Both the position numbers and the translations under genes were made by a program. The notes below the pieces were generated by a model. It made no database searches and was not told the DNA's origin. It saw only the letters and a program-made list of their open reading frames with translations. Of a stretch of 57,226 bases of DNA, positions 48,075-57,206 are shown in pieces. Origin of the DNA: Candidatus Woesearchaeota archaeon (lineage in GTDB: Archaea; Nanobdellota; Nanobdellia; Woesearchaeales; GW2011-AR9); contig JACOZP010000009.1 of assembly GCA_016181265.1 (NCBI GenBank), forward strand, positions 1 through 57,226, in the 5' to 3' direction. Position 1 is the stretch's first letter; every line of letters starts with the position of its first letter.

Positions 48075-48674
48075 TCACAGCTCAATAATTCTTCCAGTCT
48101 TACCTACGTTGATCACACGCGTGCTGCCAATTACTTCTTCGATGCCATGCGTCTCATGGATATGGCCGCAGATGTGGACATTCGGCTTTAGCTCTTCGAT
48201 TGCCCGACGCACGCCTGAACTTCCCCAGCCTGGCATCTTTAAGCCGATAATGCTGTCATTCGGCTGGACATGGGTGACCATCAATTTTTTTCTAACTCCC
48301 GTTAATGAGTCATGTGCTTTCTTCAACGTCTTAAAAAAATCCTCGTCCTCTAATTGATGAACACCAACATCCGCATACCCGCAACCGAAAATTCCTACAT
48401 CTCCTCTCTTTACGGCATACCCATGTAAATTCTTGATGCCATATTTCTCCGTCAGAAAACCGATCTCAGCCATCCCCTCGTGATTGCCGGGAATGATTGC
48501 CACTTCTAATCCTTTCTCTTTAAACGGGCCGATCAGGCCATGTACATTCCCTGCATGATCTGCCAGATCACCAGCAAGGATGACCAAGTCTACTTTCTCT
48601 TTGGCGCCTTTCTCCGCCATCTGCTTGATGAACGTGCGGTCGCCGTGTACATCGCTGAGTGCTAAGATCTTCAT
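48075..48674 (-). CDS. Metallophosphoesterase
   Basis: ILALSDVHGDR, LVILAGDLADH, AIIPGNHEG, LMVTHVQPND, ICGHIHETHG. Confidence 0.94.
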   Translation of the reverse strand: MKILALSDVHGDRTFIKQMAEKGAKEKVDLVILAGDLADHAGNVHGLIGPFKEKGLEVAIIPGNHEGMAEIGFLTEKYGIKNLHGYAVKRGDVGIFGCGYADVGVHQLEDEDFFKTLKKAHDSLTGVRKKLMVTHVQPNDSIIGLKMPGWGSSGVRRAIEELKPNVHICGHIHETHGIEEVIGSTRVINVGKTGRIIEL

Positions 48675-48754
48675 CAATGCTCTTTTTCTAAGCAAAGTTT
48701 TTAAATATTTTGCTTACTAACTGATAGGTAGTAATAAATACCAACTAACCCCCC

Positions 48755-48844
48755 ATGAACCGAAGAAAAAAGATCATCCTTGGAATTGCCGGAGTTGGAA
48801 CGCTCATCAGCAGCTGGTTAACCTATACTAAAATTCCCAAATAG
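48755..48844 (+). CDS. Possible 29-aa membrane microprotein
   Basis: MNRRKKIILGIAGVGTLISSWLTYTKIPK*; not in ORF track. Confidence 0.25.
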   Translation: MNRRKKIILGIAGVGTLISSWLTYTKIPK

Positions 48845-48933
48845 TCGAATATTTAATAGGGAATTTTATATATATAAAATGCCATTATTTGTTCGGGATC
48901 TATGGCATTTTAGTATATGATTTCGGCGACGAA

Positions 48934-49641
48934 ATGCTCCACGCCTCTCCACGTGAGATCGCTGTCGAAAAGAAAGTTGGCCGAGAGATCTTCATGAATT
49001 GGACTGATGAGCAAGAACAACGTGATCAGAAAGCGACTCTCGTAGAAAAACTGTATGATGGTGTCCAGCTTTGTTGGGATCATTTTACCAAGCAATGGCA
49101 ACAGGTCGCGTTCATCGAAGTCGATGATCTTGGTGAAGCTATCAACGCCACGATGAATAGCTCTGTGTTTTATCCTAACACTCTTCGTTTGAATTCTCGT
49201 CCTCTTTTCCTTCAAGAAGGGACACTTGTTCACGAACTCGCTCATGCTTGGTATGGATCATTGTCGTGGAAAGAACAGGACCACTTTCGGAAACGGTGGC
49301 TAGACGTGTCTAACAAAGCATATCACCACTGCGGCCCGTATGAAGAGACAGATACTTGCCGTAATCCATTTAAATCGTGTAAAGACTATGTCCGTGAAGC
49401 GGCCACGACAAGCTGTTACGGCGCCTCTTCATTTGAAGAAGACGTAGCTGAAGTTGTCCGGACAGTTTTCTCCCTTAATCGCTATCCTCAAACTTTCCAA
49501 CTCTATCTTCAGAATATTGATCCTCTTTCTTATCGACGTGTTGTTGCGAAGATTCAGCTCGCGGGAGAATTCAATTTTTTCTCAAAAAGAGAAGAAGAGA
49601 CAGCAACAACGCTAATTCGCACTCACTTCGCGCGGAGATGA
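48934..49641 (+). CDS. Zincin-like putative metallopeptidase (start uncertain)
   Basis: GTLVHELAHAWYGSL HExxH motif. Confidence 0.55.
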   Translation: MLHASPREIAVEKKVGREIFMNWTDEQEQRDQKATLVEKLYDGVQLCWDHFTKQWQQVAFIEVDDLGEAINATMNSSVFYPNTLRLNSRPLFLQEGTLVHELAHAWYGSLSWKEQDHFRKRWLDVSNKAYHHCGPYEETDTCRNPFKSCKDYVREAATTSCYGASSFEEDVAEVVRTVFSLNRYPQTFQLYLQNIDPLSYRRVVAKIQLAGEFNFFSKREEETATTLIRTHFARR

Positions 49642-50199
49642 CGGCCGGCGGAGTTTAAGGTCCAACACCAAGTCTTCTAACTTACGCAGTTCATACTTCA
49701 CCGCATCGACTTTTCGTCTGATCTCATTATCTCGGAAATCAAACTTTAATAATTCACCATACATCTTGTCGACTTCATCTTTGATCTTGCCTACCTTGTC
49801 TACTTCACCTTTTCCAGCAAGAAAAACTGCTTTCCGCACCAATTCGCCGGGAAGATCGGCCAATCCTAAGACGAAGTGTTCTGGGGCAACATCCAGATCG
49901 ACGAGTTTTCCTTCTTTGACAAACGAAAAATATAAAGCTGCTTCAACATATTCCTGAACAGCCACTTTATAGCTGCCTTCACATTCCAGACGGAGATTCT
50001 TACGCGCGATCGTATCCATCTCTTTCTTCTCTTTCTCCATCCTTTTTAGGAGATCAGCTGCTTCTTTCATCTCGTCGCGATGGATTGCGTAGATAACTTG
50101 TTTTGTCAGCTTTAGAACGTCACGGCTCTTCTTGATCAGATTCTCGCGTTCCGAATCATAATCCTGGATATGTTTTTGTAATTGCGCAAAATGAATCAT
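49612..50199 (-). CDS. Translin-family protein
   Basis: ENLIKKSRDVLKLTKQVIYAIHRDEMKEAADLL, GSYKVAVQEYVEAALYFSFV, GLADLPGELVRKAV. Confidence 0.85.
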   Translation of the reverse strand: MIHFAQLQKHIQDYDSERENLIKKSRDVLKLTKQVIYAIHRDEMKEAADLLKRMEKEKKEMDTIARKNLRLECEGSYKVAVQEYVEAALYFSFVKEGKLVDLDVAPEHFVLGLADLPGELVRKAVFLAGKGEVDKVGKIKDEVDKMYGELLKFDFRDNEIRRKVDAVKYELRKLEDLVLDLKLRRPSSPREVSAN

Positions 50200-50285
50200 A
50201 AAATTACAAATATCTCCTTTCTTTATAAGACTTTTTCATTAAATTTAAATATCATTTCTCCCTCCTCCTAGAAAGAGGTGAATGA

Positions 50286-50552
50286 GTGATGGCAAATAAA
50301 TTTCAAAAAGTGTATGATCAGATCCTTAAGCTAACAGATAAAACCAAAGATAAAGTTCTCTTCGATCTGCTCGTTCTGATTACGGGAGACGACGAGCTAA
50401 ATAAGATTTCCGGTATAGAAAGAAACATGTTCATTCGTCAGGCGAAAGACTACTTTGTCGCTAAGGGAAATTTCTCTTATAGATACCGTACTGGTATTCT
50501 AAGCACACTCAAAGTCTACGCGCAAAATATTGTCAGCGCGCGTAAGTTGTAA
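50286..50552 (+). CDS. Small conserved hypothetical protein
   Basis: 88-aa ORF in intergenic position. Confidence 0.45.
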   Translation: MMANKFQKVYDQILKLTDKTKDKVLFDLLVLITGDDELNKISGIERNMFIRQAKDYFVAKGNFSYRYRTGILSTLKVYAQNIVSARKL

Positions 50553-50640
50553 GCTTTCAAAAAAGACAATTTCCGATAGATTTATATAGAAAACTCGTTC
50601 CTGAACATTAAAATTATTTAATTATCAAGAGGGAAAAACA

Positions 50641-50871
50641 ATGGAAGAAACTGGCTCACGACCATTAGACGCATTAAACATTGCGCGTAACAAGACCGTC
50701 ATGGTCGATCTCAAGAATGGCTTACGTTACATTGGTAAATTAAAAGCATTTGACATTCATATTAATGTCGTTCTCAGCGATGCTGAAGAACATTTCAACG
50801 GTGAAGTAAAACGGAAATTAGGAACCGTTTTTATCCGTGGAGATACGATTACAATCATCTCTCCTCCTTAA
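50641..50871 (+). CDS. LSm/Sm-like protein
   Basis: RPLDALNIARNKTVMVDLKNGLRYIGKLKAFDIHINVVLSDAEE...VFIRGDTITIISP. Confidence 0.93.
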   Translation: MEETGSRPLDALNIARNKTVMVDLKNGLRYIGKLKAFDIHINVVLSDAEEHFNGEVKRKLGTVFIRGDTITIISPP

Positions 50872-50899
50872 GGAGATGAAATTATTTTAGTGATGCACT

Positions 50900-51073
50900 A
50901 TGTCAAAAGGAACAGCAAGTCACGGAAAAAAGAGTGGAAAGAAAACCCACATTCGTTGCCGCCGTTGCGGTGAACATACATATCATGTTCAGAAGAAGCG
51001 TTGCGCTTCCTGTGGGTATGGAGAAACAGCCCGCCTCCGAAAATTCACTTGGAATAAGAAGAATAAAAAATAG
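50900..51073 (+). CDS. rpl37e: Ribosomal protein eL37 (absent from ORF track, 57 aa)
   Basis: [57 protein letters not shown]; directly after LSm. Confidence 0.95.
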   Translation: MSKGTASHGKKSGKKTHIRCRRCGEHTYHVQKKRCASCGYGETARLRKFTWNKKNKK

Positions 51074-51189
51074 AAAAGGGACGATTGGCAGTTCTTCACC
51101 CATCCTAATTTTTTAGTTTTATCTTTCTCGTTTATCTTTTTCAGATGATTTCAAAAAAAATTACAGGCCCTATATTCTCTTTGCTTTTA

Positions 51190-51264
51190 TTCTCCTTTCT
51201 GCGTTTGCCGGAAGTCGGCCTTCTCAAAAGTTGATCACTTCAGAATATTCTATCAGAAAGAGAA
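51190..51264. repeat. Multi-branched inverted repeat (H)
   Basis: TTCTCCTTTCTG (51190-51201)/CAGAAAGAGAA (51254-51264); inner GCCG/CGGC, AAGT/ACTT, AGAA/TTCT. Confidence 0.6.
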
Positions 51265-51281
51265 AAGTGGTAAGTACATTC

Positions 51282-52010
51282 CTACTGTTTTACAAATCCT
51301 GCTTTAACCGGCTTCTCTTCTTTGACTGTTTCATAACATCGCTTCTTGATGAAGTCATCTCCGATATAATCACAGTACATCGTGTCCCCCGTGACTTCAG
51401 CCAGTCGTGTTCGACAACTGTCACGGACGATGGGACCAACAAGCTGCTGGCAGATCTCGATATCAACGGTTTCCACAGCAACACTAAAAAGACAGGACTG
51501 CTGTCGTTGTTGTGGCAAGATCGGTTGACACAACGCGGAATTATTCGTATCAACGGCAATCTTGTTAAAACAGGTCGATTTCTGCTCTTGATCAAAGATT
51601 AGGGAGCAGTCCTCTCCATTGACGGTACTCGTCGCAAAATGAAAGAAGCAGTTATCTTTCCAATACTGATCTTTAATCTCTAGACAGAGAGACTGGTCGT
51701 TCTTCTCTTCAGCAAACTTCTCTTGACAATATCCTTTTGTCTTTTCTGATGTGATCAAGTTACAGACCGAACTATCTTCTTTCTTGAACGCGAGATCAGC
51801 AACACAAGAATCTCTTATCGTCTTGTCATCAACTTTGCTGCAACGAAGATGGTCTGCATAACAATTATCCTGTGCCATTCCCTCTAGAGAAGCACAAGCA
51901 GTGTCAGCTGCTGCTCCTCCGGTTAAAGAATCATCCGGGATCGTAGTGCCATACGCAACGATTAAAAACGCAAGTGCAATCAGCACTACTCCAATAAACC
52001 ACTGTTTCAT
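51282..52010 (-). CDS. Secreted/anchored Cys-rich tandem-repeat protein
   Basis: N-term TM MKQWFIGVVLIALAFLIVAYG then repeated units of the form A..(D/N)...C..I......C. Confidence 0.7.
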   Translation of the reverse strand: MKQWFIGVVLIALAFLIVAYGTTIPDDSLTGGAAADTACASLEGMAQDNCYADHLRCSKVDDKTIRDSCVADLAFKKEDSSVCNLITSEKTKGYCQEKFAEEKNDQSLCLEIKDQYWKDNCFFHFATSTVNGEDCSLIFDQEQKSTCFNKIAVDTNNSALCQPILPQQRQQSCLFSVAVETVDIEICQQLVGPIVRDSCRTRLAEVTGDTMYCDYIGDDFIKKRCYETVKEEKPVKAGFVKQ

Positions 52011-52128
52011 AGAAGCGTTCTTGATGGCTTCTTCTTTTAAATCTTATGGAATTCGATTATAGTGGAAAGAGACGAAGTAGAATCTAATCGAAAGATATAA
52101 AAAAGGTGATTAAAACAGACATTCTAGC

Positions 52129-52289
52129 GTGGGCGTGCCGGAGCGGTCAACGTGTTATCAGCAAAGGCGGATAATATGACCATACGGGATAGGCTTAGGT
52201 TAATCACGCAGGTGTGATGAGCATGATGCGATGACAAGAAGACACCTATTAGCTTAGTGCTTACTCAGGTTCAAATCCTGACGCCCACA
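52129..52289 (+). tRNA. tRNA-Leu(TAG) with two introns (D-stem ~34 nt; 37/38 44 nt)
   Basis: GTGGGCG/CGCCCAC acceptor, ATAGG/CCTAT anticodon stem, loop CTTAGG^intron^A, variable arm, TCAGGTTCAAATCCTGA. Confidence 0.85.
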
Positions 52290-52340
52290 TATTCATTTCT
52301 TACAGAACATATTTTAAATAAAACATTCTTTTTCTAAAAG

Positions 52341-52991
52341 ATGAGCACTTTCCGTAAAAACAGGGAATACTTTGACCAACAATGGACTGCAGAGAAAGTC
52401 AAAGAAGAAGTAGAAAATGGATTATCTTTGTTGAATGGCATTAATCACAAGATCGTCACTATATTTGGTTCGGCAAGACCAACTCCCCAAGATAAAGTCT
52501 ATCTCCACTGTGAAAACGTAGCACATACTCTTGGAGAGAAAGGATATGCGTTGATCTCCGGTGGCGGGCCGGGAATCATGCACGCCGCAAATAGTGGTGC
52601 AATGCGTGCCAAAGTTCCTTCGATCGGTATGCGCGCGACCTTACTTACTGCAGAACGCATTCACGATCCCATTTTTACTCACGATCTTCAATTTCACTTC
52701 CTCTTCATCCGACGCTTTTTGATGTCCATCAAGAGCGAAGCATTGATTTTCTATCCCGGCGGCTATGGCACGCTCAACGAATTATTCGAGTACGCCGTTT
52801 TGATGCAGACGGGTGTTGTCGATACAGTGCCGATGATTTGTGTTGATAAAGAATATTGGCGGGGCTTGCTTAAATGGTTGGAAGATTCCACGCTGAGAAA
52901 AAAGTTCCTCGACATAACTGATTTACATCTACTCTCATTCGCTGACACGGCTGAAGAAATCATTGCCCAAATTGAAGGAGGGAGAGCATGA
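52341..52991 (+). CDS. LOG-family (TIGR00730-like) protein
   Basis: VTIFGSARPTPQDKVYLHCENVAHTLGEKGYALISGGGPGIMHAANSGA, FYPGGYGTLNELFE. Confidence 0.95.
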   Translation: MSTFRKNREYFDQQWTAEKVKEEVENGLSLLNGINHKIVTIFGSARPTPQDKVYLHCENVAHTLGEKGYALISGGGPGIMHAANSGAMRAKVPSIGMRATLLTAERIHDPIFTHDLQFHFLFIRRFLMSIKSEALIFYPGGYGTLNELFEYAVLMQTGVVDTVPMICVDKEYWRGLLKWLEDSTLRKKFLDITDLHLLSFADTAEEIIAQIEGGRA

Positions 52992-53362
52992 CTAAAGACC
53001 GCTATCTTCCCTCGTATTCTCCGGGAGAGATACTTGTCTGTTTTAAAAGGAACTTAAACGTCGGTCAAGAATTTGCACAAGTATTTGGTGAAGGCATAGG
53101 TTATACTTTAGTCAGTGTATGGGAAATAGGAGATGATGTTTTTGTCTATCGGACAGAAGCGGGAAAAGAAGAAAAGGCTTGTTCTGATTTTAAAGAACAA
53201 GGACAGTTTGTGGACTGGGCGGGGCGGCGGGATGCTGGTCTGGAGAAACGTTGGGAATCGCTGGATGATGCGATTGCCGCATTGGAAGAATTACGTGACG
53301 ACTGTGAAATACCAGAAAGAGAATATGGACGAAGAATTGATGAAATTAAAAAGAAGTTGTAA
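52988..53362 (+). CDS. Hypothetical protein
   Basis: Translationally coupled to LOG gene (start overlaps its stop). Confidence 0.5.
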   Translation: MTKDRYLPSYSPGEILVCFKRNLNVGQEFAQVFGEGIGYTLVSVWEIGDDVFVYRTEAGKEEKACSDFKEQGQFVDWAGRRDAGLEKRWESLDDAIAALEELRDDCEIPEREYGRRIDEIKKKL

Positions 53363-53369
53363 AGTGGAG

Positions 53370-54020
53370 TTAGGGACGGATATTTCTACTAGCACAATAT
53401 TCCTCTACTCTTCTTTCTAAATCGGGATAGTATGTGGAGGATAATGGACCTCTCGCTTTTTGATGGTAATAGAAAGCAAAAAACCAGGCAAAATGTTCTC
53501 TTAAATTGGCATTGTGCTCAAAGCCATCCTTTTCAAATTTTTCTTTGAATTCCCGAAAATTCCGGCGCGAGGACAAGCTTTCTCCAAAGAGCGCCCTGCC
53601 GACGACATGATCTACAGAATGACCGATTTCATGGATCGTAACTTGTTCTATTGTCATCTCTTTCGTGAAATAATCGCCATGGACCCCAATATAGATATCT
53701 CCTAGTTTAATAGAATAACCATTTTGGGAATGAGCTCTAATGACACCACTATGGTCCACACAAAGCCCGGCTACTTTGTCCCACGTATACCCATTAAATC
53801 CATGAATGTCATTCCTCTTACTCCGCGCGAGATCTTTAAACTCTGGAAATTGCGTTACTGCGCCGTTAAAATAAACGATTCTGACTCCTTGTTGAAAGAG
53901 TATTTCCAGAAAAGAAGGGGGTATCTTATTAAGAACTTCCAACGATTCAATTATTTTTGGCTCGAATGGCGTTAAGCTAGAACGATATTCTATTGTAAAG
54001 GGTGGAACATAATCAATCAT
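53370..54020 (-). CDS. Zincin-like putative metallopeptidase
   Basis: VTIHEIGHSVDHVVG (HExxHxxxH) ... REHFAWFFAFYYH. Confidence 0.65.
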   Translation of the reverse strand: MIDYVPPFTIEYRSSLTPFEPKIIESLEVLNKIPPSFLEILFQQGVRIVYFNGAVTQFPEFKDLARSKRNDIHGFNGYTWDKVAGLCVDHSGVIRAHSQNGYSIKLGDIYIGVHGDYFTKEMTIEQVTIHEIGHSVDHVVGRALFGESLSSRRNFREFKEKFEKDGFEHNANLREHFAWFFAFYYHQKARGPLSSTYYPDLERRVEEYCASRNIRP

Positions 54021-54023
54021 TGT

Positions 54024-55643
54024 TCACGCCGAAGAGAATAATTTCGCCACTTTCTTCGCTCCAATCGCTAAAATAAACGAAGCTAATCTCGGACCTTTCT
54101 CTTTATTGATGAGAACTCTGTATGCCGCCGTAAAGAAATCTTTCGGTTGCACATCATTATTCTTACAAAGGATATACATCTCCTCGTGAAGCTCCGTATC
54201 TGTCCAAGCGCGTTCAGCTAATTTCTCTGCAACTTGGTGAAGAAGCTTTTGCTCAACGGGTGATACACTCACTGTAGGTTTAGCTTGCACCGTAAACGTA
54301 AACTCTTCCGGTGCATGCGTCAATAACCAATTCTTTGCACACTCTGCTCTTGCGCGCAGCCGTTTCCGATCGTGTTCATTTTTTAATTCTTTTTCGAAAT
54401 AGACGATTGCTTTCTCCACGTCCAATTCATGGATTTGTAATAATGTTGTCAGATGACGGAAGCCAGGTTGATACGGAATTGTTTGGGGAATCGTTCCGAT
54501 ATAACTGAATTCATAGGCGACTTTCTGTTTGATCTCTTCTTTTTCACTGACTTTTTCCAAGCCGAAATAGATCCGTTCACATTTATCAAAATCCTCATAT
54601 ACTTTGAGAACATCGGCATCAAAACTGATGGCAAATTCTTTATTTGGCCGTGTACCTGCAAAAATATACCGCGCAATTTCCGGCTCATAGATCTCGAGAA
54701 CATCTTTAAGGGTGATCACATCTCCTTTAGAACTCGACATTTTCCCCCCGGCGCCTTTGATGGTGATAAAATCATACATCACATACGTTGGCGCATCGCG
54801 ATTCCACACTGCGGTGATGATTTTCTTCCCCGTATCATAACTGCCGCCAACAGTGGAATGATCTTTTCCGCCCGGTTCAAAATCGACGTTCTCGTAATTC
54901 CACCGCATCGGCCAATCGATCCGCCATTTCAATTTGACCAGCGGCTTTTTCTTGAAATCAAAAGTCTCTTGATGTCCACATTCACAAACGTACGAAACCG
55001 TATACCCCCCCAGCCATCTCAGTTTCGTTAGTGTATCTTTATGACATCTCTCGCAGAACATCGTGATCGGCAGCCAATGCTCATCAACGTCTTCCTCACG
55101 ATATTCATTGAGGCATTCTTTGATCAGATCATTATGTTCTAAAGCTTTCTTGATTTCATCAGCATATTCACCAGATCGATATTTTTTTGCTTGATAAAGA
55201 AATTCTGGATTGATTCCCACCCGGGTGATCGTTGTTTCTACTTCTGATTCGTGATGTCGGGCATAGCTTTCATGACAGCCAAATGGATCCGGCGTATCAA
55301 CGATTGGAAAACGTAGATGTTTCAGTAACAAATCCTGTTTTGGCATATTCTTCGGAACTTTGCGGAAAACGTCATAATCATCCCACGAGTAGATGAACCG
55401 TACTTTCTTACCGCGCTTTTCCAGCGCCCGCTTCACCAAATCGACAGTGATAATTTCCCGGAAATTACCGATGTGAACTGTTCCACTGGGAGTAATGCCT
55501 GCGGCAACGGTATATGTTTTCTTATCCCCCTTCTCACGGATAACTTTCTCCGCAGCGACATCCGACCAGTGATAAAGGTTCTCCTGCTCATCACCATGGT
55601 TCTGGTTCTCTTTTTTGAGGGAAGTTCCCTTTGTTTTTGCCAT
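54024..55643 (-). CDS. lysS: Class I lysyl-tRNA synthetase
   Basis: GITPSGTVHIGNFREI, FIYSWDDYDVFRKVP, GGKMSSSKGDVI (KMSKS-like). Confidence 0.96.
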   Translation of the reverse strand: MAKTKGTSLKKENQNHGDEQENLYHWSDVAAEKVIREKGDKKTYTVAAGITPSGTVHIGNFREIITVDLVKRALEKRGKKVRFIYSWDDYDVFRKVPKNMPKQDLLLKHLRFPIVDTPDPFGCHESYARHHESEVETTITRVGINPEFLYQAKKYRSGEYADEIKKALEHNDLIKECLNEYREEDVDEHWLPITMFCERCHKDTLTKLRWLGGYTVSYVCECGHQETFDFKKKPLVKLKWRIDWPMRWNYENVDFEPGGKDHSTVGGSYDTGKKIITAVWNRDAPTYVMYDFITIKGAGGKMSSSKGDVITLKDVLEIYEPEIARYIFAGTRPNKEFAISFDADVLKVYEDFDKCERIYFGLEKVSEKEEIKQKVAYEFSYIGTIPQTIPYQPGFRHLTTLLQIHELDVEKAIVYFEKELKNEHDRKRLRARAECAKNWLLTHAPEEFTFTVQAKPTVSVSPVEQKLLHQVAEKLAERAWTDTELHEEMYILCKNNDVQPKDFFTAAYRVLINKEKGPRLASFILAIGAKKVAKLFSSA

Positions 55644-55742
55644 TCTGCCTGTGAACAAAGTGAGTTATATAAAGATTGTGGGAGAAATTCGTCGTTACTT
55701 TTATATACCACAAAACCCTCCTTTAGAAAAAAGAGGTTTGTC

Positions 55743-56624
55743 ATGATTATCACCAGCTGCGGCAATTCTTTATCCATCGCTAAGAACGTAGCACGTCAGC
55801 TGCACGCCACGTTCTCTCCCCTTACTATCTCTTCTTTTCCTGATGGAGACATCTATCTCAAATTCAATACCTCGGTAAAAGGAAAGAAAGTAGTGATCAT
55901 CCATAGTTTTCAGCCAGATGCCGATAAGAGTCTGTTTGATGTTATCTTTGCTGCTGAGACCGCTAAAGATCTCGGTGCGAAAAAAGTCATCCTCGTCGCC
56001 CCTTATTTGGCGTATATGAGACAAGACAAACGCTTCCATCCGGGAGAAGCGATCTCATCTCGCATCATGGCTAAACATCTTAATCCTTGTATTGACAAGA
56101 TCATCACCATTGATCCCCACTTACATCGCTACAAATCATTAAAAGACATCTTTACCGTTTCTACCGTGAAATTAACTGCCAATCACGCCATCGGACACTA
56201 CGTCAAGAACCACATTAAAGATCCCGTCATCATCGGTCCGGACTGGGAATCGTATCAATGGGCGGAAGTGATCGCCAAAGAAGTTGGTTGCGAACATACC
56301 GTTCTGGAAAAAACCCGCTTCTCCTCGCGCCGCGTAGAAAGCAAAATGGTCCGGCCCATCACGTTGAAAGGAAAAAATGTTGTTATCGTTGATGACATTA
56401 TTTCTACGGGCCATACCATGATCGAAGCGTTGAAAAAAGCGAAACAAGAGAAAGCGCGTAGCATTATTGGCATCGGGGTGCATGGTCTCTTCGTAGAAGA
56501 CGGATTCTCTAAGATGAAAAAAGCCGGTTTCAATCAGATTCTTACTACCAATTGTATCGAACATCTGACCAATAAGATTGATATCACTTCTTTACTAGTA
56601 GATGAATTAAAAAAAGAAAGATAA
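55743..56624 (+). CDS. prs: Ribose-phosphate pyrophosphokinase (start reassigned to MIITSCGNS)
   Basis: FPDGDIYLKF, LVAPYLAYMRQDKRFHPGEAISSRIMAKHL, VVIVDDIISTGHTMIEA. Confidence 0.96.
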   Translation: MIITSCGNSLSIAKNVARQLHATFSPLTISSFPDGDIYLKFNTSVKGKKVVIIHSFQPDADKSLFDVIFAAETAKDLGAKKVILVAPYLAYMRQDKRFHPGEAISSRIMAKHLNPCIDKIITIDPHLHRYKSLKDIFTVSTVKLTANHAIGHYVKNHIKDPVIIGPDWESYQWAEVIAKEVGCEHTVLEKTRFSSRRVESKMVRPITLKGKNVVIVDDIISTGHTMIEALKKAKQEKARSIIGIGVHGLFVEDGFSKMKKAGFNQILTTNCIEHLTNKIDITSLLVDELKKER

Positions 56625-56654
56625 TTTGGGCTTTATTTTCTCAGTACATCAGGA

Positions 56655-57179
56655 TTATTTTGTTTTGGCTTCAAGATCTGCCGCCCACTTCTGAATGATC
56701 TTAACCAGAGTAATGTTTGTATTAATCCATTGTAAAAGCTCTTTAAGATCAGACTCGAGACGCTGAATCTCTCTTTCCAAGCGGAGCTTAATTGCGCCTG
56801 CTCCTTTTGCCCCATGCTCTTTGTTTTCAAATGAGCGGAGTAGTTCTTCTTCTAGTTCAATCTCTTTTAAATCCATCCTCATCGCACCTTTATAAAATGA
56901 TGCCAGTTTCTCTAGTTTCTTGTCGGCGACAGAAAGTTGACTTTTCATCGTTGGAACGATATGATGTGCTTTGTCCGATAGCTTTTGTTCTAATTCTGAT
57001 AATAAACTATCAAGCTGTCCATCACCTCGGGCAGTTTTCTTTTCTGCCTTGGCCAACCACTTATAGACATGGAGCATCTTATTGGCCAAACGGATAGATT
57101 CATCTACATGAGCTTCTTCTTTTTTCAATTTGTCAAATGCGAGCGACCACCACCGGTGGAACTCTACACCGGATGGCAT
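56655..57179 (-). CDS. Coiled-coil hypothetical protein; annotated N-terminus lies in a palindrome
   Basis: 174-aa ORF rich in Lys/Glu; N-term MPSGVEFHRWWSLA encoded by the inverted repeat. Confidence 0.5.
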   Translation of the reverse strand: MPSGVEFHRWWSLAFDKLKKEEAHVDESIRLANKMLHVYKWLAKAEKKTARGDGQLDSLLSELEQKLSDKAHHIVPTMKSQLSVADKKLEKLASFYKGAMRMDLKEIELEEELLRSFENKEHGAKGAGAIKLRLEREIQRLESDLKELLQWINTNITLVKIIQKWAADLEAKTK

Positions 57180-57206
57180 GCTCGCCTACGGGCTCGGGTC
57201 GCTCGC
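57139..57206. repeat. GC-rich multi-branched inverted repeat (F)
   Basis: GCGAGCGACC (57139-57148)/GGTCGCTCGC (57197-57206); inner CCGGTG/CACCGG. Confidence 0.85.

Noticed and set aside
52200-52243. Box C/D sRNA inside the tRNA-Leu intron (GTGATGA)
   Set aside because: C-box-like heptamer present but no CTGA D box or C'/D' pair in the 44-nt intron
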